A stretch of 64,000 nucleotides of DNA from Sphingomonas palmae (GCF_900109565.1 NZ_FNZZ01000004.1:248001-312000); one strand, 5' to 3'; shown: positions 37,355-46,499, counted from the first letter of the stretch. Notes: a model not told the origin generated them from the sequence alone. Numbers and translations: made by a program.

Positions 37355-39631
37355 TCAGTCGACGACTGCCTCAACCTCGATCCGCACCGGCACCGACTTG
37401 GCGGCGGGAACGTGGCTCTCCTCGGCATGGTGCTCGAGCGCGATCAGCGGATTGCACTCGGGGTAGTAAGTCGCGATGCACCCCTTGGGCACGTCGCGCG
37501 CGACGACCATCAGTCCTTCGACGCGGCGCGAGACATTATCCTCCGCGTCGCCGACCAGCGTCACCTTCTGCCCTTCGGTCAGGCCACGCTCGGCGATGTC
37601 GGCGGGGCTCATCATCACGACCTGCCGCGTACCGTTGATGCCGCGGAAACGGTCGGAATAGCCGTAGATGGTGGTGTTGAACTGGTCATTCGATCGCACC
37701 GTCAGCATGCGGTAGCGTCCGTCGGTGTCGGTGAAGCCGGTGGCGTTCAGTACGTCGGGGACGATGAACTCGGCCTTCTTTGACGGCGTGTCCCATTCGC
37801 GCCCGGTCGCCTTGTTGCCCTTCCAGAACCCCCCCGGCTCCTTCAATCGCTCGTTGAAGCGTTCGAAGAAGTTGGGGAATGCCTCGGCGATCTGGTCGCG
37901 CACCAGCGCATAGTCGCCGACCCACTTGTCCCACGGCACGTTAGGGTTGGGTGCGAGCGTTTCCTTCGCGATCCCGGCGACGATCGCGGGTTCGGACAGC
38001 AGGTGCGGGCTGGCGGGATCGACCTTGCCGAATGACGGGTGGATGACGCTGGTGGAATCCTCCATCGTCACGTTCTGCGGCCCCGTTTCCTGCAGGTCAC
38101 GCTCGATCCGGCCGAGGCACGGCAGCAGCCAGGTGTCGCCCTGCGCCGGGATCAGGTGGCTGCGGTTCAGCTTGGTCGCGATCTGTACCGACAGGTCCAG
38201 CTGGCGCCAGCCTTCCTCCATCAACCGCGTCTCGGGCGTCGCGCGAACGAAATTGCCGCCCAGCGACACGAACCCGCGCACGCTGCCATCGATCACGCCG
38301 CGGCATGCCTCGACCGTGTCGAGCCCCTTCTCCCGCGGCGGCTCAAACCCGTACATTTGCTTGAACTTGTCGAGCGGGGCGAGCTCGGGCTTCTCGGTGA
38401 TGCCGACGGTGCGTTGGCCTTGCACGTTGGAATGGCCGCGCACCGGCGTCGGGCCCGCGCCGGGCTTGCCGATATTGCCGCGCATCAGCAGCAGGTTGAC
38501 CAGCATGCGGACGTTGTCGACGCCCTTGACGTGCTGCGTCAGCCCCATGCCGTAGATCGCGATCGTCGCGTTGGCGCGGCCGTACACTTCCGCCGCCATC
38601 GACAGCGCATCGCGCGTCAGCCCCGATTCGCGCTCGATCTCGTCCCAGCCGGTCGCGCGCGCCTTCGCGGCAAAGGTGTCGAAGTCGTGCGTGTGTTCGG
38701 CGATGAAATCGTGATCGATCCGGTCATGCTCGATCAGCCATTTCGCCATGCCCATCATCGCGGCCAGATCGCCGCCGGCGCGCACCTGATGATATTGCGT
38801 CGCGATCCGCGTCTCGCCGCCGGTCGCCATCTCGATTGGGTTCTGCGGATCGGTGAAGCGTTCGAGCCCGCGCTCGCGCAGCGGATTGAAGACGATGATC
38901 GGCACGCCGCGTTTCCGCGCACTACGCAGCTGGTGGAGCATCCGCGGGCTGTTGGTCGCGACGTTCTGCCCGAAATGCAGGATGCAATCGGTGGTGTCGA
39001 AATCTTCCAGCCGCGTCGTGCCGACGGGCACGCCGATTGCGGCCTTTAGGCCCACCGAAGTCGATTCGTGGCACATGTTGGACGAGTCGGGCAGGTTCTG
39101 ATTGCCGTACATACGTGCCAGCAACTGGTACATGTACGACGTTTCGAGGCTGGCGCGGCCCGAGGCGTAGAAGACGACCGACTTGGGCGCGAGGCTCTTC
39201 AGTTTCGCGCCGATCTCCTTGAACGCCATTTCCCACGGCACGACGATATATTTGTCGCTCGCCGCATCGTACTTCATCGGGTGTGTCAGGCGACCGGCTT
39301 CCTCCAGCCGGTAGTCACTCCATTCGCGCAGTGCCGTCAGTGTGTTGGCGCGGAAGAACTCGGGCGTGACGCGCTGGCTGGTGATCTCCCACGCGGTCGC
39401 CTTGGCACCGTTCTCGCAGAATTCCGCCGGGTTGGGCGGATAAGGCTTCGACCAGGCGCAGCTGACGCACATGAACCCGTCGTGCTTGTTCTGCCGGAGC
39501 AGCTCGGCCGAGGTCTCGACCGGGTTCTTCTCGCGCGGGACGATATCGGCGAGCGATCGCATCGATCCCCAGCCGCCCGACGGACCGGTGTAGGGCGTGA
39601 AGTCGGGGCGATCGTCATGTTGCTTGGCCAT
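37355..39631 (-). CDS. FdhF/YdeP family molybdopterin oxidoreductase
   Basis: 758 aa. Bis-MGD-dependent oxidoreductase of the YdeP-like subgroup of formate dehydrogenase-type enzymes. The iron-sulfur region has Cys55, Cys58 and Cys72 (GFMCVSCAWSKP, then EFCENG), fewer ligands than classical FdhF. The expected metal ligand is Cys187 in SSNMCHESTSVGL. A C-terminal MGD-binding domain is present (SNDQFNTTIYGYSDRF). No NAD- or quinone-linked partner subunit is adjacent. The fdhD gene 12 bp upstream supplies the sulfur-transfer step. Family members are mostly uncharacterised; formate as substrate is not assured. Confidence 0.9.
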   Translation of the reverse strand: MAKQHDDRPDFTPYTGPSGGWGSMRSLADIVPREKNPVETSAELLRQNKHDGFMCVSCAWSKPYPPNPAEFCENGAKATAWEITSQRVTPEFFRANTLTALREWSDYRLEEAGRLTHPMKYDAASDKYIVVPWEMAFKEIGAKLKSLAPKSVVFYASGRASLETSYMYQLLARMYGNQNLPDSSNMCHESTSVGLKAAIGVPVGTTRLEDFDTTDCILHFGQNVATNSPRMLHQLRSARKRGVPIIVFNPLRERGLERFTDPQNPIEMATGGETRIATQYHQVRAGGDLAAMMGMAKWLIEHDRIDHDFIAEHTHDFDTFAAKARATGWDEIERESGLTRDALSMAAEVYGRANATIAIYGMGLTQHVKGVDNVRMLVNLLLMRGNIGKPGAGPTPVRGHSNVQGQRTVGITEKPELAPLDKFKQMYGFEPPREKGLDTVEACRGVIDGSVRGFVSLGGNFVRATPETRLMEEGWRQLDLSVQIATKLNRSHLIPAQGDTWLLPCLGRIERDLQETGPQNVTMEDSTSVIHPSFGKVDPASPHLLSEPAIVAGIAKETLAPNPNVPWDKWVGDYALVRDQIAEAFPNFFERFNERLKEPGGFWKGNKATGREWDTPSKKAEFIVPDVLNATGFTDTDGRYRMLTVRSNDQFNTTIYGYSDRFRGINGTRQVVMMSPADIAERGLTEGQKVTLVGDAEDNVSRRVEGLMVVARDVPKGCIATYYPECNPLIALEHHAEESHVPAAKSVPVRIEVEAVVD

Positions 39632-39643
39632 AGGCCATCCAAC

Positions 39644-40516
39644 TCATGAGCGCGCCAAAAGTACCATTTCGGGCGAGGGCGGAAACAATATCGCGTCCGA
39701 CCGTGCGAGGCTGACGAGCGTCAACCCGGCCTGCGCCGCGCGCGCGAGCGCCAGATCGGTCGCGGCCGACACGGTGACCAAGGTCGAACAGCCCGACAGC
39801 GCGGCTTTCTCGACCAGTTCGTAGGAGCAGCGCGACGACAGCAGCGCGAAGCCGTTATCCCAGCCGAGCCGCCCATGCGCCATCGCGCCGATCAGCTTGT
39901 CGAACGCATTGTGACGGCCGACATCCTCGCGCGCCAGGCAGATCGTGCCGTCACTCGCGCATAGCATCGCCGCGTGCGCGGCACCGGTGGCAGCGTTGAG
40001 CGGCTGGTGCGCGCGCATCTGCGCCAGCGCGGCAAAGATCGCGGCCGGGTCGATCGTGCTGGCGGGAACAAGTGGAAGTGTGCGGTGCACTGCCTCCAGA
40101 TTGTCCATCCCGCACAGCCCGCACGAACTGTCACTCGCACGCGTGCGGACGCGAGCGGCGAGCGCGGCGGCGTTCGCCGGCGGCACCGTCAGGCGCGCGA
40201 TCCAGCCGAGCGGCGCCTCGAACAGGTCGAGGTCGGCGATCTGCGCTGCATCCGCAACGATCCGCTCCGACAGAGCGAAGCCGGTGACGAAATCCGCCAG
40301 GTCGGCTGGCGTCGCCATCATAACCGCGTAGCCAAGGCCGTTCACCTCGATCGCGACCGGATGCTCCGGCACGATCGCGCGCGTGATGGTGCGCGACGTT
40401 CCATCATTCGCGATCTGGGTGAACGGCTGTTTCCCGCTCAACGTCTCAAGCCTTTCGCTGGCATTCGTTTCATCAAAGGAGCTTGCCGACGGAGGCGCAA
40501 AAACAATGGTTTGCAT
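39644..40516 (-). CDS. fdhD: Formate dehydrogenase accessory sulfurtransferase
   Basis: 290 aa. Moves sulfur from IscS to the molybdenum cofactor before insertion into formate dehydrogenase-type enzymes. The catalytic CxxC is in SSCGLCGMDNLEAV (about 133-146), and LAREDVGRHNAFDKLIGA is the strongly conserved FdhD motif. Directly upstream of the FdhF-like gene on the same strand, supporting a shared operon and a true molybdoenzyme partner. The region before the start is locally AT-rich and is probably the promoter. Confidence 0.95.
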   Translation of the reverse strand: MQTIVFAPPSASSFDETNASERLETLSGKQPFTQIANDGTSRTITRAIVPEHPVAIEVNGLGYAVMMATPADLADFVTGFALSERIVADAAQIADLDLFEAPLGWIARLTVPPANAAALAARVRTRASDSSCGLCGMDNLEAVHRTLPLVPASTIDPAAIFAALAQMRAHQPLNAATGAAHAAMLCASDGTICLAREDVGRHNAFDKLIGAMAHGRLGWDNGFALLSSRCSYELVEKAALSGCSTLVTVSAATDLALARAAQAGLTLVSLARSDAILFPPSPEMVLLARS

Positions 40517-40606
40517 TGATACATATTATTGCGGACCCAAATCGCGGCGTGCACCTTGCTGCCCAGTTGCCGCGTGACCAGGCGTTCTCCATTCCGGAGC
40601 CGGAAC

Positions 40607-40786
40607 ATGGGTACAACAGACGACATCAGCTTTTGGCGCAACCGCGCCGAACAGGCGCGTGCGATGGCCGATCGTGCGATCACGCCCGCAATCCGTCAAA
40701 TCCATCTCGCGCGTGCCGACCTCTACGCCGCGCACGTGCGCGACAGCGAGCGGCTGATCAATCGATCCTATATTCGATCGGTTTGA
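40607..40786 (+). CDS. Small helical protein of unknown function
   Basis: 59 aa from the ATG at 40607, with GGAGCCGGAAC upstream. The sequence (WRNRAEQARAMADRAITPAI, then HLARADLYAAHV) has the pattern of a widespread alphaproteobacterial small protein type with W-x-x-R-A-E-x-A-R and a second A-D-x-Y helix. Two amphipathic helices, no membrane segment. Its 3' end overlaps 29 bp of the convergent DUF1989 gene. It is short and could be missed or spurious; the ribosome site and family pattern favour a real gene. Confidence 0.55.
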   Translation: MGTTDDISFWRNRAEQARAMADRAITPAIRQIHLARADLYAAHVRDSERLINRSYIRSV

Positions 40787-41348
40787 AGCTGCCGCCGTTC
40801 GACGCGCCCGCCGAGCAGGCGGTCAGGCCGATGACGAGATCCATCAGCGCGCGAAAGACGATACGGTCGCCGGCCTTGCTGACCGGCGGCAGCACCTGCA
40901 GCCTGCCCGTGGCGCCATCGATCGGTACGTTCATGAAGCAGTTGAACGCGACCGGGATCATGTCCTCGGTGACGCCGTAAGGCTCGAGCGCGGCGGCGAG
41001 GTTGCCGAAGCAGCCGCGATGCGGCGGCTCGTCGGGGTAGAAATGGTGAAATGTATCATAGGAGCACGGCGTCAGCAGGAAATCGTGCACGCCGACGTCA
41101 TCCGCGACGATTTCCAGCATTGGCGTGGAGCGATTTGAATACAGCAGATGCCCGGTGGTGAGCCGGATTGTCTCGGCATAGTCGAACGTGCGCCCGGACG
41201 AGATCACCTCGCGGATGTCGTCGCGATTGTAGGCTAGCAGATCGGCGACCTGCACCCCGCGCGGATCGATGACGGTCAGCGTCTGTCCGGCATCGAGCGT
41301 GAACGCCGTGCCCGAGCGCGGCGGAATCTCGGTCGCGGTCACGCTCAC
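40758..41348 (-). CDS. DUF1989 urea carboxylase-associated family protein
   Basis: 196 aa from a GTG at 41348 that overlaps the stop of the upstream YqcI/YcgG gene (GTGA); the frame is open a little further, inside that gene. Family segments include IDPRGVQVADLLAY (about 32-45) and LLTPCSYDTFHHFYPDEPPHRGCFGNL (Cys and His in the metal-site region). Proteins of this family accompany urea/guanidine carboxylases, and some are reported carboxyguanidine deiminases. No urea carboxylase or allophanate hydrolase gene is present here. Confidence 0.85.
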   Translation of the reverse strand: MSVTATEIPPRSGTAFTLDAGQTLTVIDPRGVQVADLLAYNRDDIREVISSGRTFDYAETIRLTTGHLLYSNRSTPMLEIVADDVGVHDFLLTPCSYDTFHHFYPDEPPHRGCFGNLAAALEPYGVTEDMIPVAFNCFMNVPIDGATGRLQVLPPVSKAGDRIVFRALMDLVIGLTACSAGASNGGSFKPIEYRID

Positions 41349-42055
41349 TGCTCGGCGCTGCCCGAATAATGAAACGGGCAGCGCCACGCATCATCGACCA
41401 CGCGCCCGCTATACTGGCGCGCCTCGCTCGACGTACCGTGGCGCGCGAGCATCGGGTTGCGCGATCCCGCCACTGCCTCGTCGCGGACCATGATCTTCTC
41501 GCGCATCGTTTCGTAGCGCCCCTGCGCGCGCAGCGTCTCGAACTGGTCGTGCAGGTTGAACACCATTGTCGGGCGCGCGAACCGCCTTGCCGGGCGCGAG
41601 GCGTGCGGGTGAAGCCCGACGACGAAGAACGCCTCGCCCCCGAAGCTCAGCGAGAAATGCGGGTCGTCGGGGTCGGCACTGACGCGCGCGTCGTAATCCT
41701 GCCCGCGCCACACGTCCTTGTCGGACAGCGACTGGATACGCTTCCACAACGCCTGCTCGAACGCGGGTTCGCCGAGATCGTCGGGGCCTTCGAACACCAC
41801 CGCGAAGCTGCGGAACAGGCCCGGATCGTCGCGGTACGCCTCGGCGAAACGCATCAGCCCGTCATGGATGCGCAGATCGTCCCACGAGCTGTCGATTCGG
41901 TTGCAGGCGAGGACGTGCAACGTGCCCTTGGCGAGAGCCGCTTTCGCACCCACGCACGGAAACGCCCGGTCGTCGACATGGGCGTGCATCATCGCTTCGA
42001 GTTCAGCCTGCGCCGAATGGCGCCACGGGAACATCGGTGTCTCAGGCATAGGCAT
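41345..42055 (-). CDS. YqcI/YcgG family protein (GntA-like heme-dependent N-hydroxylase family)
   Basis: 236 aa from the ATG at 42055; an ATG at 42049 is equally possible and no clear ribosome site separates them. Conserved family segments: FPCVGAKAALAKG near 30-42, FGGEAFFVVGLHPHASRPARRF in the middle, and DAWRCPFHYSG at the end. Some members are named for guanitoxin pathway GntA, which N-hydroxylates a guanidino group; most are uncharacterised. It is co-translated with the DUF1989 gene, suggesting a joint step on a guanidino or urea-like compound. Confidence 0.8.
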   Translation of the reverse strand: MPMPETPMFPWRHSAQAELEAMMHAHVDDRAFPCVGAKAALAKGTLHVLACNRIDSSWDDLRIHDGLMRFAEAYRDDPGLFRSFAVVFEGPDDLGEPAFEQALWKRIQSLSDKDVWRGQDYDARVSADPDDPHFSLSFGGEAFFVVGLHPHASRPARRFARPTMVFNLHDQFETLRAQGRYETMREKIMVRDEAVAGSRNPMLARHGTSSEARQYSGRVVDDAWRCPFHYSGSAEQ

Positions 42056-42197
42056 GGACGGGCCATACGGGCGACCCGCGCGCGCGGTTCCGACAGAACG
42101 TGCTAACATCGATCAACGTAGTGGATTGAAGATGCTCGCCAAAATTTACATTCGGGCGAGTCGCCGGCCACCATTCACGCCCGCTTTGCGCATACGG

Positions 42198-42214
42198 CGC
42201 TTTGGCGTAAAGCG
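42198..42214. repeat. Short inverted repeat upstream of lptB
   Basis: CGCTTT (42198-42203) and AAAGCG (42209-42214) around GGCGT, in the 216-bp gap between the YqcI/YcgG gene and lptB. An operator is possible but unproven. The rest of the gap shows no gene. Confidence 0.25.
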
Positions 42215-42271
42215 TGCATGACGGAGCATCCCGAGCGCTCCGGACGGACTATAACGAGAGTGCCCGCGCGC

Positions 42272-43054
42272 ATGGCCACCACGATCGATCACACGCTGGA
42301 CGACGTCGAGGCGATCCACGAGGCGCCCGTCGCGCATGGGCTGCAGGTCGTCTCGATCGCCAAGTCGTACGACAAGCGCACGGTCCTGACCGACGTGTCG
42401 GTTTCGGTTGGGCGCGGCGAGGTGATCGGGTTGCTGGGCCCCAATGGCGCGGGCAAGACGACGTGCTTCTACTCGGTGATGGGGCTGGTGATGCCTGATG
42501 CTGGCCGCATCATGCTCGACGGCGACGACATTACCGGGTTGCCGATGTACCGCCGCGCGATCCTGGGGCTCGGCTACCTGCCGCAGGAAACCTCGATCTT
42601 CCGTGGACTGTCGGTCGAGAAGAATATCATGACCGTGCTCGAATTGTCCGAGCCCGACGTGGACGCGCGTGGCACCAAGCTGGAAAAACTGCTCGACGAG
42701 TTCGGCCTGACGCGGCTGCGCGACGCACCCGCGATGGCGCTGTCGGGTGGCGAGCGGCGGCGTGCCGAAATCGCGCGTGCGCTCGCGGCCGATCCGTCGA
42801 TCATGCTGCTCGACGAGCCGTTCGCGGGCATCGACCCGATTTCGATCGCCGATATACGCGACCTGGTGAAGGATCTGAAGAGCCGCGACATCGGCGTGCT
42901 GATCACCGACCACAATGTGCGCGAGACGCTCGACATCGTCGACCGCGCCTACATCATCTACGACGGTCGCGTGCTGTTCACCGGAAGCCCGGAAGAGCTG
43001 GTCGCCGACGCCAACGTTCGCCGGCTCTATCTCGGCGAGGGCTTCACGCTGTAG
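42272..43054 (+). CDS. lptB: LPS export ABC transporter ATP-binding protein
   Basis: 260 aa from the ATG at 42272; the frame is open to 42218. Walker A is GPNGAGKTTCFYSVMGL, the conserved ETSIFRGLSVEKNI, signature LSGGERRRAEIARAL and Walker B IMLLDEPFAGIDP. ATPase of LptB2FG, which moves lipopolysaccharide (or glycosphingolipid-type equivalents in this group) from the inner membrane to the outer membrane. It has an N-terminal extension of about 25 residues over the usual protein. rpoN follows after 40 bp, as in many proteobacteria, but lptA and lptC are not directly upstream. Confidence 0.94.
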   Translation: MATTIDHTLDDVEAIHEAPVAHGLQVVSIAKSYDKRTVLTDVSVSVGRGEVIGLLGPNGAGKTTCFYSVMGLVMPDAGRIMLDGDDITGLPMYRRAILGLGYLPQETSIFRGLSVEKNIMTVLELSEPDVDARGTKLEKLLDEFGLTRLRDAPAMALSGGERRRAEIARALAADPSIMLLDEPFAGIDPISIADIRDLVKDLKSRDIGVLITDHNVRETLDIVDRAYIIYDGRVLFTGSPEELVADANVRRLYLGEGFTL

Positions 43055-43094
43055 CGATGACGGCGCGCCTGCACGACACCGGCGACACCTAGTC

Positions 43095-44567
43095 ATGAGC
43101 CTCGCGCCGCGCCTAGACCTGCGCCAGTCGCAATCGCTGGTGATGACGCCGCAGTTGCAGCAGGCGATCAAGCTGCTGGCGCTGTCCAACCTCGAGATCG
43201 AAGGCGTGATCGCCGAGGAAGTCGAGAAGAACCCGCTGCTCGAGACCGCGCCCGCCGCCGACGACGCGCCGGTGATCGCGCCCGACGCGCCCGAGCCGGT
43301 GCGCGACGAACCCGCGGGCGCCGACGAACTGGTGATGTCGGGCGAGGCCGCGGGCGAGTCGCTCGACGTCGACATTGCGGCGGAACGGTTCGACGACGCT
43401 CCCTCCGACGGCGGCGCATCGTTGAGTCCGTCAGGTGGCAGCGTGTCGGGGGGCGAGATGCCCGACCTCGATGCCTTCGCCGACACTCGCGCCGAGAGCC
43501 TCGCCGACCATTTGCTCGCGCAGGCGGGCACCGCCTTCTCTGCCGCGGACCTGTTCGTCGCGCAGCATTTGATCGATCACATCGACGAGGCTGGCTATTT
43601 GCAGGTCCGGTTGCTGGAGGTCGCGCAACGGCTGGGCGTTCCGCTGACGCAGGTCGAGGCGGTGCTCGCCACGATCCAGACGTTCGACCCGACCGGGGTC
43701 GGCGCGCGCGATCTCGCCGAATGCCTCGCGATCCAGGCGCGCGAGGTCGACCGTTACGATCCGTGCATGGCGCGGCTGCTCGACAATCTCGACCTGCTCG
43801 CGCGCGGTGACCTGTCGCGCCTCAAGCGGCTGTGCCACGTCGACGACGAGGACATGGCCGACATGATCCGGGAACTGCGCGGCTATGATCCCAAACCCGG
43901 TTGCCGTTTCGGCGGCGAGGTCGCGCCCGCGGTCGTCCCCGATGTCTACGTGACGCGCGGGGCGAAGGGCTGGAACGTAGAGATCAACGGCGCGACGCTG
44001 CCGCGCGTGCTGGTCAACCGCCGCTATCACGCCGAACTCGCCTCGGGCGCGCAGGACAAGGCATCGAAGGCGTGGCTCGGCGATCAGCTCGCCAGTGCGA
44101 ACTGGCTGGTCAAGGCGCTCGACCAGCGTCAGCGCACCATCATTCGCGTCGCGACCGAGATCGTGCGCCAGCAGGAAGCGTTCTTCGTCCACGGCGTATC
44201 GCAGCTGCGCCCGCTGACGCTCGCGCGGATCGCGGAGGCGATCGACATGCACGAATCGACCGTCAGCCGCGTCACGTCGAATAAGTATCTGTCGTGCGCG
44301 CGCGGGCTGTTCGAGCTCAAATACTTCTTCACCTCGGCGATCCAGTCGGCCGACGGCGGCGACGCCGTGTCGGCGGAAGCGGTGAAGAGCGCGATCCGCG
44401 CGCTGATCGCGGGCGAGGGCGCGAAGATCCTGTCCGACGACACGCTGGTCGAACTGCTCAACGCCAAGGGCTTCGACATCGCGCGGCGCACCGTGGCCAA
44501 ATACCGCGAGGCGATGGGCATCGGCAGCTCGGTCCAGCGCCGCCGCGCTCGCGCGCTGGCGGGCTGA
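43095..44567 (+). CDS. rpoN: RNA polymerase sigma-54 factor
   Basis: 490 aa from the ATG at 43095. Activator-interacting region I (about 5-50, QSQSLVMTPQLQQAIKLLAL), an acidic region II (about 55-130, Ala/Asp/Glu-rich), the core-binding domain, and the C-terminal DNA-binding part with the RpoN box ARRTVAKYRE. Directs transcription of nitrogen, motility or stress genes with enhancer-binding proteins. Follows lptB by 40 bp. Confidence 0.97.
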   Translation: MSLAPRLDLRQSQSLVMTPQLQQAIKLLALSNLEIEGVIAEEVEKNPLLETAPAADDAPVIAPDAPEPVRDEPAGADELVMSGEAAGESLDVDIAAERFDDAPSDGGASLSPSGGSVSGGEMPDLDAFADTRAESLADHLLAQAGTAFSAADLFVAQHLIDHIDEAGYLQVRLLEVAQRLGVPLTQVEAVLATIQTFDPTGVGARDLAECLAIQAREVDRYDPCMARLLDNLDLLARGDLSRLKRLCHVDDEDMADMIRELRGYDPKPGCRFGGEVAPAVVPDVYVTRGAKGWNVEINGATLPRVLVNRRYHAELASGAQDKASKAWLGDQLASANWLVKALDQRQRTIIRVATEIVRQQEAFFVHGVSQLRPLTLARIAEAIDMHESTVSRVTSNKYLSCARGLFELKYFFTSAIQSADGGDAVSAEAVKSAIRALIAGEGAKILSDDTLVELLNAKGFDIARRTVAKYREAMGIGSSVQRRRARALAG

Positions 44568-44585
44568 TCAGCCGCTACCCGCGAC

Positions 44586-44594
44586 TTATCCACA
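44586..44594 (+). other. Exact DnaA-box sequence
   Basis: TTATCCACA, the strongest DnaA-box form, 19 bp after rpoN. It is isolated; I see no cluster of boxes or AT-rich unwinding region here, so it is not an origin. It may be chance. Confidence 0.3.
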
Positions 44595-44611
44595 AGATTA
44601 CCAACAGACCG

Positions 44612-44636
44612 GCAGGGTGAGGCCACCTCACCCTGC
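44612..44636. terminator. Perfect hairpin between convergent rpoN and DUF885 genes
   Basis: 11-bp arms GCAGGGTGAGG (44612-44622) and CCTCACCCTGC (44626-44636) with a 3-base loop CCA. No T tract on either strand. Position between convergent stops suggests a bidirectional terminator or mRNA-end stabiliser. Confidence 0.5.
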
Positions 44637-44644
44637 GCTGATCC

Positions 44645-46477
44645 TCACCCCTTCCTCGCCGCAATGTAGCGGTCGACCTGCTCCTCCAGCACGTCGAGCG
44701 GTAGCGCGCCCTGCGCCAGCACCGCCTCGTGGAAGTCGCGGATGTCGAACTTCGGTCCCAGCGCCTTTTCCGCCTTGGTGCGCAGTTCGGTGATCTTGAG
44801 CTGACCGATCTTGTACGCGGTCGCCTGCCCCGGCCAGTTGATGTAGCGATCGACCTCGCGCGCGATGTCGGTGTCGCTGACCGAGCTGTTGGCCTTGAAG
44901 TACGCGATCGCCTGCGCGCGGGTCCAGCGCTTTGAATGGATGCCGGTGTCGAGCACCAGCCGGATCGCGCGCCACATCTGGAGCGAGAGCATCCCGAACT
45001 CCGAATACGGGTCCTTGTACGCCCCCATCTCCTTCGCCAGCCGCTCGGTGTAGAGCCCCCACCCCTCGGCATAGGCGCCGTAGCCGCCGAAGCGGCGGAA
45101 CTTCGGCAATCCCTCCAGCTCCATCGCGCGCGCGATCTGGAAATGGTGACCGGGCGCGCCCTCGTGGACCGAGATGCCCGCCATCTGCACCTTCTGCGTC
45201 TGGTTCATGTCGACCAGATTGACGTAGACGATGCCGGGGCGCGACCCGTCGGGCGCGGGCTGGTTGTAGAAGGCGGTCGGCGCGGTGGCCTCGCGCCATT
45301 TCTCGACCGCGCGCACCTCCAGCTTGGCCTTGGGCAGGCGGCTGAACCAGCGCGGCGCCGCCGCCATCATGTCCGCAATCACCGCGCGCGCGTCGGACAG
45401 ATACTGCTCGCGACCCGCCTCGGTATTGGGATATTTGAACTTCGGGTCGGTGCGAATGTAATCGAAGAATTGCGGCAGCGTGCCGGTGAAGCCGACCCGG
45501 CGCTTGATCGCCTCCATCTCGCGGCCGATCGAGGCGACCTGACTCAACCCGATCCGGTGGATCTGGTCGGCGGTCAGGTCGGTCGTCGTCGTCGCGCGCA
45601 GCCGCTGCTGATAATAAGCCGCGCCGTCGGGCAGGCTCCACGCGCCATTGTCACCCTTCGCCAACGGCTCGACCGCGTCGAGGGCGGCGAACATCACGTC
45701 GTAGCCGCGCTTGAACGGACCGGTCATCGCCGCGACTGCGTCGGCGACGAGCTTGTCCTTCTCTCCCTGCGGAATGGTGAGCGCCGCGACCTTTTTCTTG
45801 AAATCGGCGAGGACGGCAGTGTCCGGCCCGGCGGTGAACGGCGCACCCGTCACCACCTTTGTCGCATCGGCGCGGACGGGGGCGAAGTTGAGCTTGGGCG
45901 GCACGATGCCCTTGGCGGCGCGCTCGCGCAGCTCGGCCGCGCTCTCGCGCATCACGCGTTCGGTATCGCGCAGCCGCGCGATGTACGCGCGCGCGTCGTC
46001 GGCATTGTCGACGCGGTGGTTGTTGATCAGAAACACCGGCACCTCGCCCATCGGACTGCCGTTGGTCGAGATGATGTAGCCGTGATCGCGGAAGCGGAAC
46101 GCCTCGCGCGCCTGCTCGGCCTGCTGCTCGAACAGGCGGTAGCTGAGCCGTGCGCTTGTCCCCAGCCGCGCGGGGCTGAACTGCGCGTGCATCTGCGCGA
46201 GCTGGCGCTCACCCAGCACGCGGCTCTTCACCGCCGCAGCGTCGGTATAATCGTCGAGGCGGTCGTAATTGGTCTTCAACCCCAGGCTCGTCTGCGCCTC
46301 CGGGCTGAGCGCGACCTGCTCGTCGAAAGCGCGGTCGAGGAATGCGACCAGCCGCGCGTCCTCGGCGGCGGTATCGTTGGCGACAGGTGCTGCGGCAGAC
46401 GGAGCTTGCGTCGCGCCGATGATGGCCGGCGCGGCGACGCCGGCGAGCAGCGCTAGCGACAGGTGACGGATCAACAT
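44645..46477 (-). CDS. DUF885 family exported metallo-hydrolase
   Basis: 610 aa. Signal peptide (about 1-25, LALLAGVAAPAIIGATQA). The DUF885 domain fills the rest; its metal motif is HEGAPGHH with His438, Glu439 and His444/445, of the HExxxGH type. Conserved GGYGAYAEGWGLYTERL follows. Related proteins act as peptidases or carboxypeptidase-like enzymes, mostly uncharacterised. The start has GGAGAAGGT directly upstream. It is 22 bp downstream of the S10 peptidase gene and probably co-transcribed. Confidence 0.9.
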   Translation of the reverse strand: MLIRHLSLALLAGVAAPAIIGATQAPSAAAPVANDTAAEDARLVAFLDRAFDEQVALSPEAQTSLGLKTNYDRLDDYTDAAAVKSRVLGERQLAQMHAQFSPARLGTSARLSYRLFEQQAEQAREAFRFRDHGYIISTNGSPMGEVPVFLINNHRVDNADDARAYIARLRDTERVMRESAAELRERAAKGIVPPKLNFAPVRADATKVVTGAPFTAGPDTAVLADFKKKVAALTIPQGEKDKLVADAVAAMTGPFKRGYDVMFAALDAVEPLAKGDNGAWSLPDGAAYYQQRLRATTTTDLTADQIHRIGLSQVASIGREMEAIKRRVGFTGTLPQFFDYIRTDPKFKYPNTEAGREQYLSDARAVIADMMAAAPRWFSRLPKAKLEVRAVEKWREATAPTAFYNQPAPDGSRPGIVYVNLVDMNQTQKVQMAGISVHEGAPGHHFQIARAMELEGLPKFRRFGGYGAYAEGWGLYTERLAKEMGAYKDPYSEFGMLSLQMWRAIRLVLDTGIHSKRWTRAQAIAYFKANSSVSDTDIAREVDRYINWPGQATAYKIGQLKITELRTKAEKALGPKFDIRDFHEAVLAQGALPLDVLEEQVDRYIAARKG

Positions 46478-46499
46478 ACCTTCTCCCCTTGTTTCTTTA

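Noticed and set aside
44586..44636. DnaA box plus hairpin as a replication origin
   Set aside because: Only one box, no AT-rich unwinding region and no origin genes adjacent.
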